Positions 39,957-52,587 of a DNA stretch of 64,000 nucleotides are shown one piece after another. The stretch spans positions 104,320,194 through 104,384,193 of the forward strand of contig OW804096.1 of NCBI GenBank assembly GCA_942159475.1, written 5' to 3'. Each line of letters starts with the position of its first letter. Position 1 is the first letter of the stretch. The stretch comes from Sthenelais limicola. Taxonomy: Eukaryota; Annelida; Polychaeta; Phyllodocida; Sigalionidae. The notes below the pieces were generated by a model. It worked only from the letters and a program-made list of their open reading frames with translations, made no database searches and was not told where the DNA came from. The position numbers and the translations under genes were made by a program.

Positions 39957-42798
39957 ATTACAATTGGTTGTACACTTCTAGTAATACCTGGTCTTCCTTT
40001 GGTTATCATAAATAGAAGTCGGAAACGTAAAATAGTAGGATACAGAGTTCTTTCTAAGGAACACGTACACAATCCTAACAGCAAGTTATTATACTGAACT
40101 AAACGTTACTTAATTTCGCTTTCGTAAATTATATGAAGCGTTTGCAGACGCACTATATGAAGTTAATTAAGTGTATTGTATAGGCCTATATTTACAGCAT
40201 TACTAATTTAATTTGCTAAGAGTTCTTACCGCTAGCATCCTACTTGGGATTGAATGTTCATTGTTACGCTTGGCGAAACATAAGAAACAAATTATGTAGC
40301 GTTGTAATTAGTATTTATTCCTGGTTCAGTTCTAGTCAATTAGGATGTAATACCTAGTGGTATACGACAGGTAACTAAGTGGCCATCGGTCCCGGCCACC
40401 ATAAGTTCTGGGTAATCAGCATGGTTCACACCCGCACCTTGATTGACACGTGCATACTGACCAAGTTGGCATCTGCTCAGTATGAAGGTGACCGGCGTCG
40501 ACGTAGAAACATGTATAGAGACAGATATGAGGTAGCATGAACAATTTTAGTTTGGTATATTGAATTATTATATGACACGGAGGTTTAGCATATTATCCCC
40601 CTTTTATTCCAAAGTTACAGGATTAATTAAATTGATGGGAAAGTGACAGCATTACAGGATTAATGAATAAACAAAGTACACAGTCAGGTTTGCGCGTAAG
40701 ATTACGTACTACTTACGTAACAAATTAACAATTAAATTGTGAAATTGGTAGCCACAGTGCCACGTAAACGTACGTAGTTAAAAATAATTCAAAAGTTAAA
40801 ATGAGATCAGACTAGTGCTAACAATAGAATTTGTGTGTGTTAACCAATAATTGATGTAGTATTACGTAGCAGACATACAATAAATAATAAAGCATTAATT
40901 GTAAAAACAAACAAAATGGCAAACACGCCTGCTGCAGCAACGCGGTTGATTACCGCGTTGCTTTGGGCCTGTGCGCGGCAAAAGTAGGATGGCTGCCGTG
41001 GTTGGTGCAGTGGCCGCGCCAACCCCTAGCCTAGGTTTTACTCGATTGCTTGCGCGTGGGTCCGCATAATCATACAATTTATTAATACTAAAGATTTCTA
41101 ATAACACATGAGGCCATATTTATTATGTAACACTGTACAATAAGATGTCATATTATTCAATATTACGTAATACACGCTGGAAAATGCCATTTAGACATAC
41201 ATGATAAATATAGCAGTTTTAGTTGGCTAATATGGTTTCAACCCTACTATAACACGGGTGTAATACCCTGGAACATATCATTTACAAAACATTGTTATGC
41301 AAGTACAAATAATCGCAGAGCCACAAGGAATAAATAAGTATACATGAATTCTCATAGAATTACTCTCAGACAGTGCATAAATAGGATAAGACCCTAAGAG
41401 AGACGTCTCTAGGAAGAAGGAAAAATGTTGAAACATGTGGGGAATATGACATATTGTTAGGAGAACAAAACCTCGAAGTGTACATTGAATGCGACCTTAG
41501 GAGGATTGGTTAAGAGACAGATAGATATGAAATATTGATAATAGAAAAATATTTCGAAGAGTACTCTATTAAACTCTGGCAACGCTTGAAAGCATCCATG
41601 ATGGATAACGCGTCTTTTTATAACATATGTATTTAAAATGACTTGGCCATGAATGAATTTGAAAAAATAGACCTTAAGAGGATTGTTTAAGAGACAGATA
41701 AGTAACAGAACGATTCTCGAGCAGTGCATGAGGGTGGAAAGACCACAAGAGGATCGCCTACTATAGTCTAGGAGCCAAACCCCCTTGTGCCCCCCAAAAT
41801 AGTAGTTAGGCCACCATGATTTTTGTGTGCCCAAGGTCCTGGGGGATCAGGATCTGGCACTCGTTAGTCATATTAGGTAGGCCTTTGTAGTAATATACAT
41901 AGAGTGAGAGCTTCTTATCAGGGAGAAATACCTCCTACTGATTCTGGCCCAGAGTTGGGCCACTGGGCTTATCTAACAGGTATTCTTTGAACACCATCTG
42001 CGCCGCTGACTTGACCTAGGTCAACTGACCTATATACATACTCCAGTGGAAGATCTTGAGGACAGGGGGAAGTTAAGTCCTTAAGTTATACAATATAGCA
42101 TTTGCGCCCTGTGCCAGTCATACTGGACACAAGGAGAGCTTCATTTTGGTACTTTCCCCATGGTTCTATGACTATTCTTCAAAGAGAAACTGCCCCAAAA
42201 TGACCAAATCGGCTTGTTTTATTTCCCATTTTTAAATACTTTGGAATAATAGGGGAGACATGAACTCACAATATAGTAAAGAGCATATTACATTTAACCA
42301 CTTGGTATGATTGGTATGAGCGACAGTATGCAACAACATTGTAAAAAATGATGTTATATATAGCCTTGTATTGTGGTGGGCCCAGTGTTGGCAGTAGGCG
42401 CCATGGCATCACAGGTTCCTCATAAAGGGTGCAATAACCTGCATGTTTACATAGGTATGCATGTATACATGGCTGATGCACCCTTAAACCACACCTTCTG
42501 CTCTACATTTTTCTCCAGTTTTTAAAACTGAAGGCTTTTGACCACTAATGCAAAAAGACATGCTATACAATTAAACCCCTCAAACCTTAAGCTGATCTTG
42601 TTATAGAATAGACATTTTTTCAGTTCTTCGGAAGTGGTTTCCTAAAAGAAATTTTAAAAAAAAGTTACCACCCCCTACCTACTTTTCAGTCAGATAAATC
42701 GGAAACACACCCATTATTTTTTGGCCAAATCAAGAGAGTTCAAGTGATGTAAGATAGAACAATTTGCAGAGTAATAAACAACGGTGCTTGAAGAGGGT

Positions 42799-43315
42799 GG
42801 TGAGATAATCCATATAATATACGAGAAGAGTGATTTCTGCAAAAAGAGGTAGAAAAGAGGGGTTTCTTTGTCTCACATTTTTCTGAATTTGTTGTTTTAC
42901 AAACCGTTTCACTTATCTGTAGAGTTCTGTCCACCCTCTCTGGAGGACATTATATGTGGTTTGTGAAGTTATCTGGGGTGAAAATGTGATTTTGAAGCCT
43001 TTTTTAAATTGCGATCTCTACACTCTATTTATAGCCTGGAAAAGCCCCTGTGAGATACTACGTCATTTCCCACAACCTATGTCCAGGAGAACCTAACTAC
43101 ATGCAGGGGGGAGGGAAAGAAGAGGGGGGGAAGAGAGAAGGGAGAGGATGTAGGGGGAAGGAGAGGGGGGATAATCAGAGATGGGGTTGGGAGAGAAAAA
43201 CGAGCATATGAGGAAGAGGGGAGGGAGATGGAGGGAAATCGGAGATGGGGTTGGGAGAGAAAATGGGTATGAAAGACAGGGAAGAGTGGGAAGTGTGGGG
43301 AGAGAGGGTAACCGT
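42799..43315. repeat. Dispersed repeat, copy 2, with purine-rich tail
   Basis: It matches 26122-26340 in the same orientation, with about 80 extra bases (roughly 42840-42920) inserted before TTCTGTCCACCCTCTCTGG. It too is followed by a long G/A-rich tract (43105-43310), showing that the tract belongs to the repeat. Confidence 0.75.
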
Positions 43316-43765
43316 CCAGAGGACGGGTACTTTGCTAGTATTTAAATATTTGCGGTTCTCCAGTTAATTCCTCTTTCGGTTCTTCCACACCTCTGGAGAA
43401 CAACGTTTGTTTTGGACATAATAAAATAAATCAGAACATAACTACTGGCATTGCTGGCTTCTGTGATAGGGGCGAACATAATTATAAAGAAATATAGATG
43501 TATAGCTGCTGGCAACCTGTAGGGGTTTAGAGAATACATTGATATGATACACTCACAGATAAATTACACATTGACTTGTGGAGGAGGCGGGTGAAAATGG
43601 AGATTATAGAGAAATATGTATAAGTAAGATTGGTAAATCTGGCATTAATCTTATATTGCTACTGTCGGATCTTGTTGTTTTGGTTGACTACACACCTATG
43701 GCTAGGTAATTGTTCGGGAATGTTTTGAACCAAGTGCTCAGTATGATATTTTATTGATTTTTTAG

Positions 43766-43996
43766 GACAATAATTCCTGTGGACCAACCGCCAGTGCATT
43801 TCATTCGTCCATGATCGAAATGAGGGCAATCCCATGGACCTGTCAAGTGTGCGGGAAAGATTGCAAATTCCGAGCCAACTTGGAACGGCATATGTTAAGC
43901 CATACTGGCGAAAAACCGTTTAGATGCGATGTCTGTGGGCTTAGTTTTAGTCGAAAATACGATATGCAAAGGCATGTTCGGTGCAAACACCCTTAA
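43766..43996 (+). CDS. ZF-44: alternative last exon, two C2H2 fingers
   Basis: The acceptor is GATATTTTATTGATTTTTTAG|GAC. The 76-residue end has finger 1 at 26-46 (CGKDCK, helix FRANLER) and finger 2 at 54-75 (helix RKYDMQR). It is isolated, almost 4 kb from ZF-43 and 2.8 kb from ZF-45. A single Pro follows the last His. Confidence 0.87.
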   Translation, partial: DNNSCGPTASAFHSSMIEMRAIPWTCQVCGKDCKFRANLERHMLSHTGEKPFRCDVCGLSFSRKYDMQRHVRCKHP

Positions 43997-44299
43997 CTAT
44001 TTTGGTTCAGTACATTTTAGAGGCATTACGTACCTCTTTATGCACTGTTGTATGTTACATTGGAATACATTTCTACATCCATAATGGTGAAAGTTAGCTA
44101 GCGGTGGTTCCTTTTGTGAAGACCCAAGAATGTTTTCTCTGTACGGCTCTCTTATGTTTGGTTTCAGTTTTGTGTACTCCAGTTACACGAAGGGTGAAGG
44201 ATATATATCTTTTTACGCTGGCCAGGTATAGTCTTTGTTACGCACACAATAACTGATCAAAAGGCACCTTTCTTTTAAGGATTATTATACTTGTAGCCT

Positions 44300-44326
44300 C
44301 TGAAGAAGGCAATACGATTGCCGAAA
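44300..44326 (+). ncRNA. Hammerhead-like motif, possible Penelope-type element remnant
   Basis: CTGAAGA is followed by A, a six-pair hairpin (GGCAAT, loop ACG, ATTGCC) and GAAA. This is the CUGANGA / stem II / GAAA core layout of hammerhead ribozymes, which are known in Penelope-like retroelements. The extra A before stem II is non-canonical and I cannot assign stems I and III, so self-cleavage is unproven. It may be only the conserved 3' sequence of such an element. Confidence 0.35.
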
Positions 44327-44337
44327 CATTGGGACAT

Positions 44338-44343
44338 AATAAA
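44338..44343 (+). other. Candidate poly(A) signal downstream of ZF-44
   Basis: AATAAA 342 bp after the stop, 12 bp past the hammerhead-like motif, so it could be supplied by the inserted element. Confidence 0.4.
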
Positions 44344-44589
44344 AGATACATCCAATTAATCTACAGTCCTCTCTCTCTCTCTGATCAATTAATTCACGAT
44401 CAACTATCATCGGTTTTTAACAGCCCAGTTAGTAGTACGAGTCCTCTACATTCTAGTTAAGGAAGGGGCGAACGTCTGGGTACCTGCGATATAGGTGCTG
44501 CTATATAGGTCAGTGACCTGATGAGGTCACTGACGTCACTAATTGGTGACCTTAGCCTTACCCTTATGAGGTCAGGACACCCCCTTATA

Positions 44590-44700
44590 AGGTCAACCTT
44601 GTTTATAGTGTTATATAGGGCAACCTTGTTTATAGTGTTATATAGGACAACCTTGTTTATATTGTTATATAGCCCAGGGTTGTTTATATTGATAGACAGG
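44590..44700. repeat. Minisatellite of about 27 bp, three to four units
   Basis: Units resemble CAACCTTGTTTATAGTGTTA followed by TATAGGG. The last copy is diverged. Confidence 0.8.
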
Positions 44701-44762
44701 TAGCTTAGTGCATATTAACCCTAGGGGGTGAGATATGGGTGACTTTTGTTTAGGGTGTAGGG

Positions 44763-45002
44763 ATAGACACTGTGACCCTAGGGGTGAGATATGGGTCACC
44801 ATAGTGAGGGTATAGACCCAAGGTTATGTATGTAAAACCCTTTATCTGAGAAGACAAGTTCAGACTTGTCATAACCCCGAGATAATTATTGGTATAGACA
44901 CTGTAACCCTAGGGGTGAGATATGGGTCACGATAGTGAGAGTATAGACCCAAGGTTATGTATGTAAAACCCTTTATCTTAGAAGACAAGTTCAGACTTGT
45001 TA
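44763..45002. repeat. Tandem duplication of about 131 bp
   Basis: ATAGACACTGTGACCCTAGG through GACAAGTTCAGACTTGT occurs twice at an offset of about 131 bp, with a handful of differences. A partial older copy (CCCTAGGGGGTGAGATATGGG) precedes it at about 44722. Confidence 0.85.
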
Positions 45003-45444
45003 TCCTGAACACAACACCACATTCGTATACTACACTTTGAGTGTATGGGAACCCTGTCTTATAGGTCACATTGGTATACTGCTTATGACCGCGCGCGCTA
45101 AGGATAAACATACACCCTCCCTTTATACTCCCACCCCTTAACACATAGTATATAATGCTGTTCACTCCCACGTTTGATATGTCACAAAGGAAAACACGTG
45201 CGTCTGAACCTAATAAGGAAACCCCGCCAATCACAAAGAAACAACAACGCATGGATTTACGAAGTTGAAAATATATATTTGGAATCGCTGTGCGGCATTA
45301 TAACAGTAAGTTTACCAATCACAGTAACTTATTCACAAACTGTATTCATCACAAGTTGTAATTAATGCCGCCTATAGGTGAAATTAGTTTAATACTGGTA
45401 TGTACTGATGCAGTACATATACCTTACACCATTTATCATATCAG

Positions 45445-45575
45445 TGTAATACAATCACGTACACAAGCTATAGATGTAAAATTGGTCTTTAGTGTAATAC
45501 AATCACGCACACAAACCATAGATGTAAAATTGGTCTTCAGTCTGATACAATCACGTACACAAACTATAAATAATC
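45445..45575. repeat. 48-bp minisatellite, nearly three units
   Basis: Units start at 45445, 45493 and 45541 with TGTAATACAATCACGTACAC; the third is cut short. The frame stays open through it (48 is a multiple of three), but the product is only the repeat. Confidence 0.9.
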
Positions 45576-45593
45576 TCTATCTACTATACAGTT

Positions 45594-46287
45594 ATAAAAT
45601 TTGGAGTAGAATTGGGTTTATTATAAAAATAATTAACACCCCTTGAACTAAAAGAAGATATTTATGTATGCATTACTACAGTCACTGTCATTAAGCTGTA
45701 CTGTCGTAATGCACACACACATACACACATGTATACACGATAAAACGAACTACACACTACACATCATATTTGACATAACTTAACCCCCAAATGTTGAACA
45801 CATGCTCTGGAATACTCTAAATTCCTTTATAATGTCAAATTTTGGGGTTTAAACCTCCTTCAAAATTAAAACATGTACATCACATATATCCACCTGAGTT
45901 ATAATAAAATGCTGCATCGAACACTGGTTTACATGACACAATAAAATTTGGAGTAGAATTGGGTTTATTATAAAAATAATTAACACCCCTTGAACTAAAA
46001 GAAGATATTTATGTATGCATTACTACATTCACTGTCATTAAGCTGTACTGTCGTAATGCACACACACATACACACATGTATACACGATAAAACGAACTAC
46101 ACACTACACATCATATTTGACATAACTTAACCCCCAAATGTTGAACACATGCTTTGGAATACTCTAAATTCCTTTATAATGTCAAATTTTGGGGTTTAAA
46201 CCTCCTCCAAAATTAAAACATGTACATCACATATATCCACCTGAGTTATAATAAAATGCTGCATCGAACACTGGTTTACATGACACA
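45594..46287. repeat. 347-bp tandem duplication
   Basis: Two head-to-tail copies (45594-45940 and 45941-46287) beginning ATAAAATTTGGAGTAGAATT and ending ACATGACACAA. Only a few single-base differences are visible by eye (for example TGCTCTGG against TGCTTTGG), so it is young. Each copy contains a CACACACATACACACATG segment. Confidence 0.92.
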
Positions 46288-46757
46288 ACCCATATCACGT
46301 TTGGTTATAATAAAAGTACAAAATGTTGCATTTAAGCATCAAAACACAACCAACAAACTTTTACCCGTTAAAACATTATCGTAATAGCAAGCACCAAAAC
46401 GTTCATAATACGCATCCGATATGGTTATATTTTAACACAAAAACATACACCTTTAATCACAAAAAACAGATTAAAGTTACGTTATGCAAATCTATGTCAT
46501 CCATTAAAATCCCATTATAAAAAATCACACATTTTGTGTGAATCACCAAAATGTGTATAATACAAACCAAAACGGTACACCTCTAGCAACCAAAACATGC
46601 ACACAGCAACCCAAAATTTAGACTTTTATCATTTGGAATCGAATATGTAATCCTGCTGAATCTATTGTAGCGATGGCGAAATGTGGTGTATTGTGGATAT
46701 GACGGCGAAATCTGAAAAATATAAACAAGTCAATGTATTTATTTATTTATATTTTAG

Positions 46758-46952
46758 GTTATGAATACGAATGAAGAAAACAAGAAAAGCATCTGCCGGA
46801 GTTGTGCGCAATATTTTGATTCGAGGGAAGCTGTTCAAACCCACCAGAAATCATGTGAAAAGTACTTAGCTAATAAAACCTGCAAATACTGTAAAGCTGT
46901 CTATACAAGACCTAATAATTTGCGAAATCATGAGAGGAAGTGCATAAACTAA
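46758..46952 (+). CDS. ZF-45: alternative last exon, two C2HC fingers, divergent
   Basis: The acceptor is ATTTATTTATATTTTAG|GTT. The 64-residue end has two fingers, 13-33 (helix SREAVQT) and 42-62 (helix RPNNLRN). Both end in Cys instead of the second His, and there is no TGEKP linker; instead EKYLANKT joins them. Finger loops carry Tyr-Phe and Val-Tyr. It is the shortest and most divergent member, the only one with two C2HC fingers. Confidence 0.82.
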   Translation, partial: VMNTNEENKKSICRSCAQYFDSREAVQTHQKSCEKYLANKTCKYCKAVYTRPNNLRNHERKCIN

Positions 46953-47635
46953 ACTGCTAACTATGACTTGCCATTGTGCACAAATAGTTGTCCGTAGAAT
47001 TCGTTTCCTTGGGAAACGCACAATATATACATTAACTTAAACTGATTATAAAGTTAAACAGAAAAATAGTTCATTAAATGATTGATTAACTTAAAAAACT
47101 TATAACTTGTTTAGCTCTGGGTCGCGTAGATGCTATGTCATTCTATGCGACCAGGACAGCGGGGTGGGTTGGCGTGGTTGGTGAGTGGAAAGGCAGGAGG
47201 AAGCACATATTATGCATACAATGATTTACACATAAGCCTAATTTCCCATCGATAATCACTGGGCTATCGATATTACTAAAGGAATATGAATAGGCGTCCA
47301 GACCAGCGCTAGCATATCGCCACTCTTTCTGGACATTTTCTTATGTTTATCAATACTAAAGCTTTAAAGTTCATGGTACCTATGAGTCAAATGACACCCA
47401 GTGTTGCCAATAACACGCGTTGAGATACTCCGCGTTTATGTGTGTCATCAAAGAGTTCAAGTATCATTCTATGTGTACTAGAGATCGTTTTAGGCTGTAT
47501 TCTTTCCATAAAAGGGATGGAAGTAAGAGATTTGTGTTCTCATTCACATTAATATTACACTTTCCCAGTAATGACGACTGTGATTCTATGATTCTATTAA
47601 TCGAAAACGATAACCGTTGCAATTTGTTGTTATAG
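46953..47635 (+). other. Non-coding interval
   Basis: A near-perfect 11-bp-arm hairpin (GGTCGCGTAGA ... TCTATGCGACC) lies at about 47119-47151. No AATAAA close to the ZF-45 stop. Confidence 0.45.
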
Positions 47636-47863
47636 GGGGATATATGGCTTGGATTCATGACGAGTGCAACTTCAGCAGTAAACTCCAACCATCGGCATAT
47701 TTGTTCTGTTTGTGGCAAGAGATGGGCTACTCGCTCCAGACTCAAACGCCACATGGCCATACACACGGGTGAGAAGCCCTTTAAATGTCCGGTTTGTGAG
47801 TATTCCTCATCAAGGAAAGAGCACCTACAAGTCCATGTTAAACGGCACAAGGTTAATGTGTGA
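47636..47863 (+). CDS. ZF-46: alternative last exon, two C2H2 fingers
   Basis: The acceptor GCAATTTGTTGTTATAG|GGG is weaker than most; phase 0 gives GDIWLGF before the internal Met. The 75-residue end has finger 1 at 23-43 (CGKRWA, helix TRSRLKR) and finger 2 at 51-71 (CEYSSS, helix RKEHLQV, His-x3-His). The finger 2 loop resembles that of ZF-7 and ZF-8 (xYxxx). Confidence 0.84.
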   Translation, partial: GDIWLGFMTSATSAVNSNHRHICSVCGKRWATRSRLKRHMAIHTGEKPFKCPVCEYSSSRKEHLQVHVKRHKVNV

Positions 47864-48260
47864 AGGCATGTGTTACATAGTTGTCCTGTCGATGTCCAAC
47901 TATAGTCGTCCTGGATGTTCCTACAACTTTCAACTGACATATATATCTACCTTATATAAATGGTGAATTTATCATTTAATGGGAATAGATGGAGATTACG
48001 GTTTAATCTGGTTAGTTGATGGACTTTGCAGAGAAATGTCAATGACAATATAATTGGAAGTTAAGATGATGGTTCCATAGCACCGATTCTGAGGATTGGC
48101 ATATCTATTTTCAGTATCTCTTGGTTGGCAAGGAAAGGACAAAAACATAATTGGAAATGATGATGGTTCAGTATAAGTAATTCCAGTATTGTTATACATC
48201 CATTATATTGGTATAATTGTACTACGCCTAGGTTACTTGTCAAACGTGCGTCATGACCAT

Positions 48261-48266
48261 AATAAA
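48261..48266 (+). other. Candidate poly(A) signal for ZF-46
   Basis: AATAAA 398 bp after the stop. Confidence 0.4.
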
Positions 48267-50858
48267 TACCAACTTACACTGCAGTTACTTTGTGATTACT
48301 ATAGATATAAATAACATTCAGCTGTAGTGGATTCCTATATCTCGTGAACATTATATATATTTCAAATGTTTTATCCTTTTGCGAGTCCTATTCATATCTG
48401 TATTCTATTCATATATGTATTTGAAAAAAACATGAAAGTACACATGTACGTTAAATTGTGACATAGGTTTCCTAAGATGCACTGATTTTATTGCAAAATC
48501 GCCATATTTTAAAGTATATTGGCGTTGGTCTTTAAAGGAAACCAAACAAAGCTAACACATACCTAATACATCCCCCCCCCCCCCCTAACTGGGTCTTTTA
48601 TTCAATCTGTCAACATATATAGCAACTTCCTGGGGCCGATAACACTATTTTACATCGTGCCCTCTTCATCATCATCATCATCTCACCTTGAGCTTGTGTA
48701 CCACAACTGAAAACCAGTTTCTGTTATTGTACAGAGTATATAAGAATAAAGGACTAGCGTCTGAGATTGACTTATGTTTCGCTGCTGCGTAGTGTTATCT
48801 TACATTCAGGAGACTATCATCTTTTAGAGAGATATGACATCATTTACATACACAATTGATATAGATCTAAGATACATCTGACATGACGATTATCGTTCCC
48901 CCAAATTGGGGCGTACAATTTGATCCACTAGATCACCACGGCGAAGAGCATGCGCTTATTTACTACCATGGGTTATAAAGTTTCATGAAAGGGTTTCCAT
49001 TTCATCCAATCTCTTTTATGTGACACATTAACGAAAGAACAATCATACATAGTTTTCAACCTAACATATTTTTAATTATGGTCGATTATCCAGAAATGTG
49101 AACCAAAAACGATATTTTTACAGTTTAGCCGATTAATAAATAAATAAAAGGATACTAGCCTACTGTTGTCTATACATTTGCATATTCTAGGAAGATATAA
49201 ATACCTTTCAGTTCCTTTATATAGGGCGGTATTTCCAAAGCATATAATCTCACAATCGGTCCAGATTCAAGCGGGGGTTTTAAGCATGACAATCGGAAAG
49301 TTTATTCATCAATTTTGAATTAATTCTGGCCGACCTGCTAGAAGAATGCATTCTTTAGTCTCCCCCCCCCCATAATGGTTGATGGTAAGAATGTGTGGGA
49401 TATATGATATTAAGATAGTTTTAAATGTAAATTAACGAAACGGCCTCTTTCTTTCTGGGCTGCGTGCATAGACCAGCTTGTACAACACAGCAGGGTGTGG
49501 AGCTATGTGGTATATTTGTTCAGTTACCTTTTGGGGATGCCTTCAAGTTCAGGTTTTCGTAATCGCAGTTTGGATTTTCATATTATCACATGACTTAATT
49601 TTATTTGTGTTCAAATATTTGTATTCAGGTAGAAATATAGTTACACTCTCACAAGTACATGTATGTGTTTTTCGTCGTGTCCTGAAAATATAATTAGGTG
49701 GGGATACAGAGAAACGATAAAGGCTTTATGTTAATTATAGCCTACAGTTCCACTAAGTTTGAAGTTATTGAGAAATGATGATAAGGTGAAGGCTACTGTC
49801 TATTCAAATACATGTAATACATTTCTTGTGGTACAGAGTAGTGAGTGGGGGTCGGTTTCAACATAATTATATGTTTTATAGTTACGCAATTTCCTTGGTT
49901 AAAGGTGCTGTGCTCTTCGCTGCACTGGCGTGTCAGCTCCAAAGGTTTATAGTCACGTTTATGATAATACGCAAACATTACAGCATTGATAAGGTATTTA
50001 CTAAATAAATCAACAAATTAGTATGTGATTAATACCAAATAACACTCTGTACAGTTTTAATCGGGTCTTGACATGCGGGACTGTCACAGTTCTCCCAGCG
50101 TTTCCAACCTGATTACAAACCTCCATCGTGGCATTTGGTACAATAATAAGCTACCCTCCTGCTACGCGCTCACAATAATTAGTATAACATGCATAGGCAT
50201 GAGTCCAGAAAGTGCTTGGGATATATTTCTTTGATAAATGCCTGGCTCGGGCATCTCTACTGTCATGGAAAGAAGGGCTAGTTTAATAATTATACTGGAT
50301 AGGCTTAGGGAAGATCATTTCACCTGTTCTTTCCTGTATAAACATATGTTCCAACGTTTCCAGTAAAATTGGTAATCTAAGCTTTAGCTTTCACTTCTTC
50401 TGGGGTTTACCTGAGCACCCTTTTTACTGTGATACACAGATTGGTTGTAGGTGATTAAATGGCTAGGTGACTAAGTTGCTGGATCAGGTGTTTGCCTGCA
50501 TAAATAGGCTTTCAGTTTTACTGCGTTGTAAGCATGTGTGGTGGTATATTCTTTAGAATTATTTACTAGACAAAATGGACTTACTACTAATATTAGTGTT
50601 CCTCCTAGAGGATGGATCTAGGGATTTTTCATGCATGGAAGCCATGGGAATAGGGACCGTTGCCTTGGATAAAAAACTTGGGTTTCTGGCTTATGCACTT
50701 GTCGATTGCAAACATCTCCACAAACGACCTGAAACGTCCAAATTCGTGGTCTCCTCCTCCTCCTGCTACTTATTTCCGCCCTTGATGTTAATATCTGTCT
50801 ACTGACTGTGCCAGTCATCTCTTAAACCTGCAAATTATATCTTGTCCTCAAACCCCTA

Positions 50859-52587
50859 TACACTCTAAGAAGAAAGGGTTCTAACAAGAACCCTTAAGGG
50901 TTCTTCGGCTTGTCGACATGGCAGAACCCCTAAGGGTTCTACTTAGAACCCTTTTTTGAGGGTTCTAAGTAGAACCCCCGTTTCTGAAATAGGCAGGGTT
51001 CTACATAGAACCCTGGATTTGAAGAATCCTCAAGCTAAAATATGTAGGGTTCTTTATAGAACCCTTGATTTGAAGAACCCTCCACCTGAAAATATCCGAA
51101 ACGAAACCCCTTAATATGGTTCTTCAAAACCTAGTTGATTTTATTAATGCTTTTATTGGTGAAGTAACATCACTTTTCATCAAATTATTCAACATATTCC
51201 AGTTCATGGCGTGGGTAGTATTTTCCTTTATTCTTCAGTGAGTATTCCAGTCGATAATTCCTTTCTTCCCTCCAAGTCTGTTTGGGATGACATCCTCTTG
51301 TCACCTAGAATATAAAATTCAATCATGATTATGTATAAAGCCATTGAATAATGTGATCATAAATGTGATATAATAGGTAGACAGAGCAATTGTGAAGTGT
51401 CAAGGGAAAACAGAGCCACTAAATTGACTGACACCATATTGAACGCTGCATCTCAACAGATTTTGATAATCTCACTCCTCCATGATCCTGACATATTCCC
51501 GATTCATTTGAGGTATAATAAAAGTTTCTGACATTACCAGTTCCTGTTCTGTGAGTGTTGGAAAATGCGGCAACGTTGCGGCAACACTACCCTCTCCCAC
51601 GACATATTTTGAATCTGCCCCGATTTTAACATCAGCTGCACATGTCCAGGCAGTTTGAATGCGCTACAATGGAGAATTATGTTCCATACATGCATTAAAC
51701 ATTCACTGCAAGTGACCCTAGTTATACAAGCTTATACACAACCTATTTATACTCTACACTGCACAGTAGACGAAATCAATAGAGAAATGAACAAGAATTA
51801 AGTAACTTACCTAGGGCTTTACCTCAACTCTCATACCATTACCAGCGGGGGTACACGCCAATTTGAAATGCTCTGGGAAATGGCCGTCCTTGCTGACCGT
51901 TAAACTACTAGTGCAAGCCTACTTGTCTGTTATGCACTCACCCACACCCCCCCCACCCACCCCCACCCACTACAAGGACGCTCATTCACCACCAGAGCGG
52001 CTGGCTCCAGTGCTCTCTCAAGCTCCCAGGCCTGAGCGGCCTCAGCGACCTGAGCGGCCGGGGCACTGGGGTGTGACGAATTAGCAAGATGCACACACAC
52101 ACACACACCAGTTGCTCTCTTTGTTTCAGGCAGTATGTATCATTAATGTTTAGACCCTGTGGGAAGCATCAGTTTCTAGAGGTGTTAATTATTGCCAGGT
52201 CACTATAAACATGTATGCGTCTAGAAATACTGAAATGGTGAAACTAAAACATACTCACTACTAGAAATCGTCTAGAAATCCTTGAAATTTTTCCAAAGTC
52301 CCTCTCAGGTTTGAAAGATGGCAGTTATGATTGACGCATGCGCAGTGATGGTTTAGCCTGGCCTGATGCATAGGAGGTTCTTGGGAGCCCCTATGGTTCT
52401 TGACGGCAGTTAAAGAACCCTTCAAGTGCACTAAGAACCCTTAAATCGCTGAAGAACCCCTATGGTTCTAGATGGAACCCCCGGTGGTCCCGAAGAACCC
52501 TTTTAGGTGTTGAAGAACCCTAGGGTTCTTGGTAGAACCATGGGGTTCTATCTAGAACCCAAAAGAACCCTTTTTTCTTAGAGTGTA
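50859..52587. mobile_element. 1.7-kb non-autonomous DNA transposon with inverted ends
   Basis: The left end TACACTCTAAGAAGAAAGGG and the right end (reverse complement TACACTCTAAGAAAAAAGGG) form terminal inverted repeats, and TA dinucleotides at both ends could be a target duplication. Both flanks (50870-51110 and 52375-52575) are packed with AGAACCCT/AGGGTTCT words in both orientations. The centre has no transposase frame. The class (mariner-like by TA, or another) is not settled. Confidence 0.75.

Larger units (their letters stand above)
39824..43765 (+). other. 3.9-kb gap without exons
   Basis: It holds the poly(A) candidate at 39951, a GC-richer patch at 40920-41060 with the hairpin AACGCGGTTGATTACCGCGTT, two copies of a GGATTG[GT]TTAAGAGACAGATA segment (41503 and 41678), and copy 2 of the dispersed repeat (42799). 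No finger relic was found; short minus-strand frames have no domain. Confidence 0.5.
43997..46757 (+). other. 2.8-kb repeat-rich gap
   Basis: It contains the ribozyme-like motif at 44300, the poly(A) candidate at 44338, minisatellites at 44590-44700 and 45445-45575, and duplications at 44763-45002 and 45594-46287. Repeated GAGGTCA/GGTCACTGACGTCAC words occur at 44510-44600. No exon relic seen. Confidence 0.55.

Noticed and set aside
40840..41107. Minus-strand frames over a GC-rich patch
   Set aside because: No domain, splice context or second supporting exon was seen.
42090..42145. SHTGHKE-like peptide resembling a finger linker
   Set aside because: No cysteine pair, helix or acceptor around it; likely chance.
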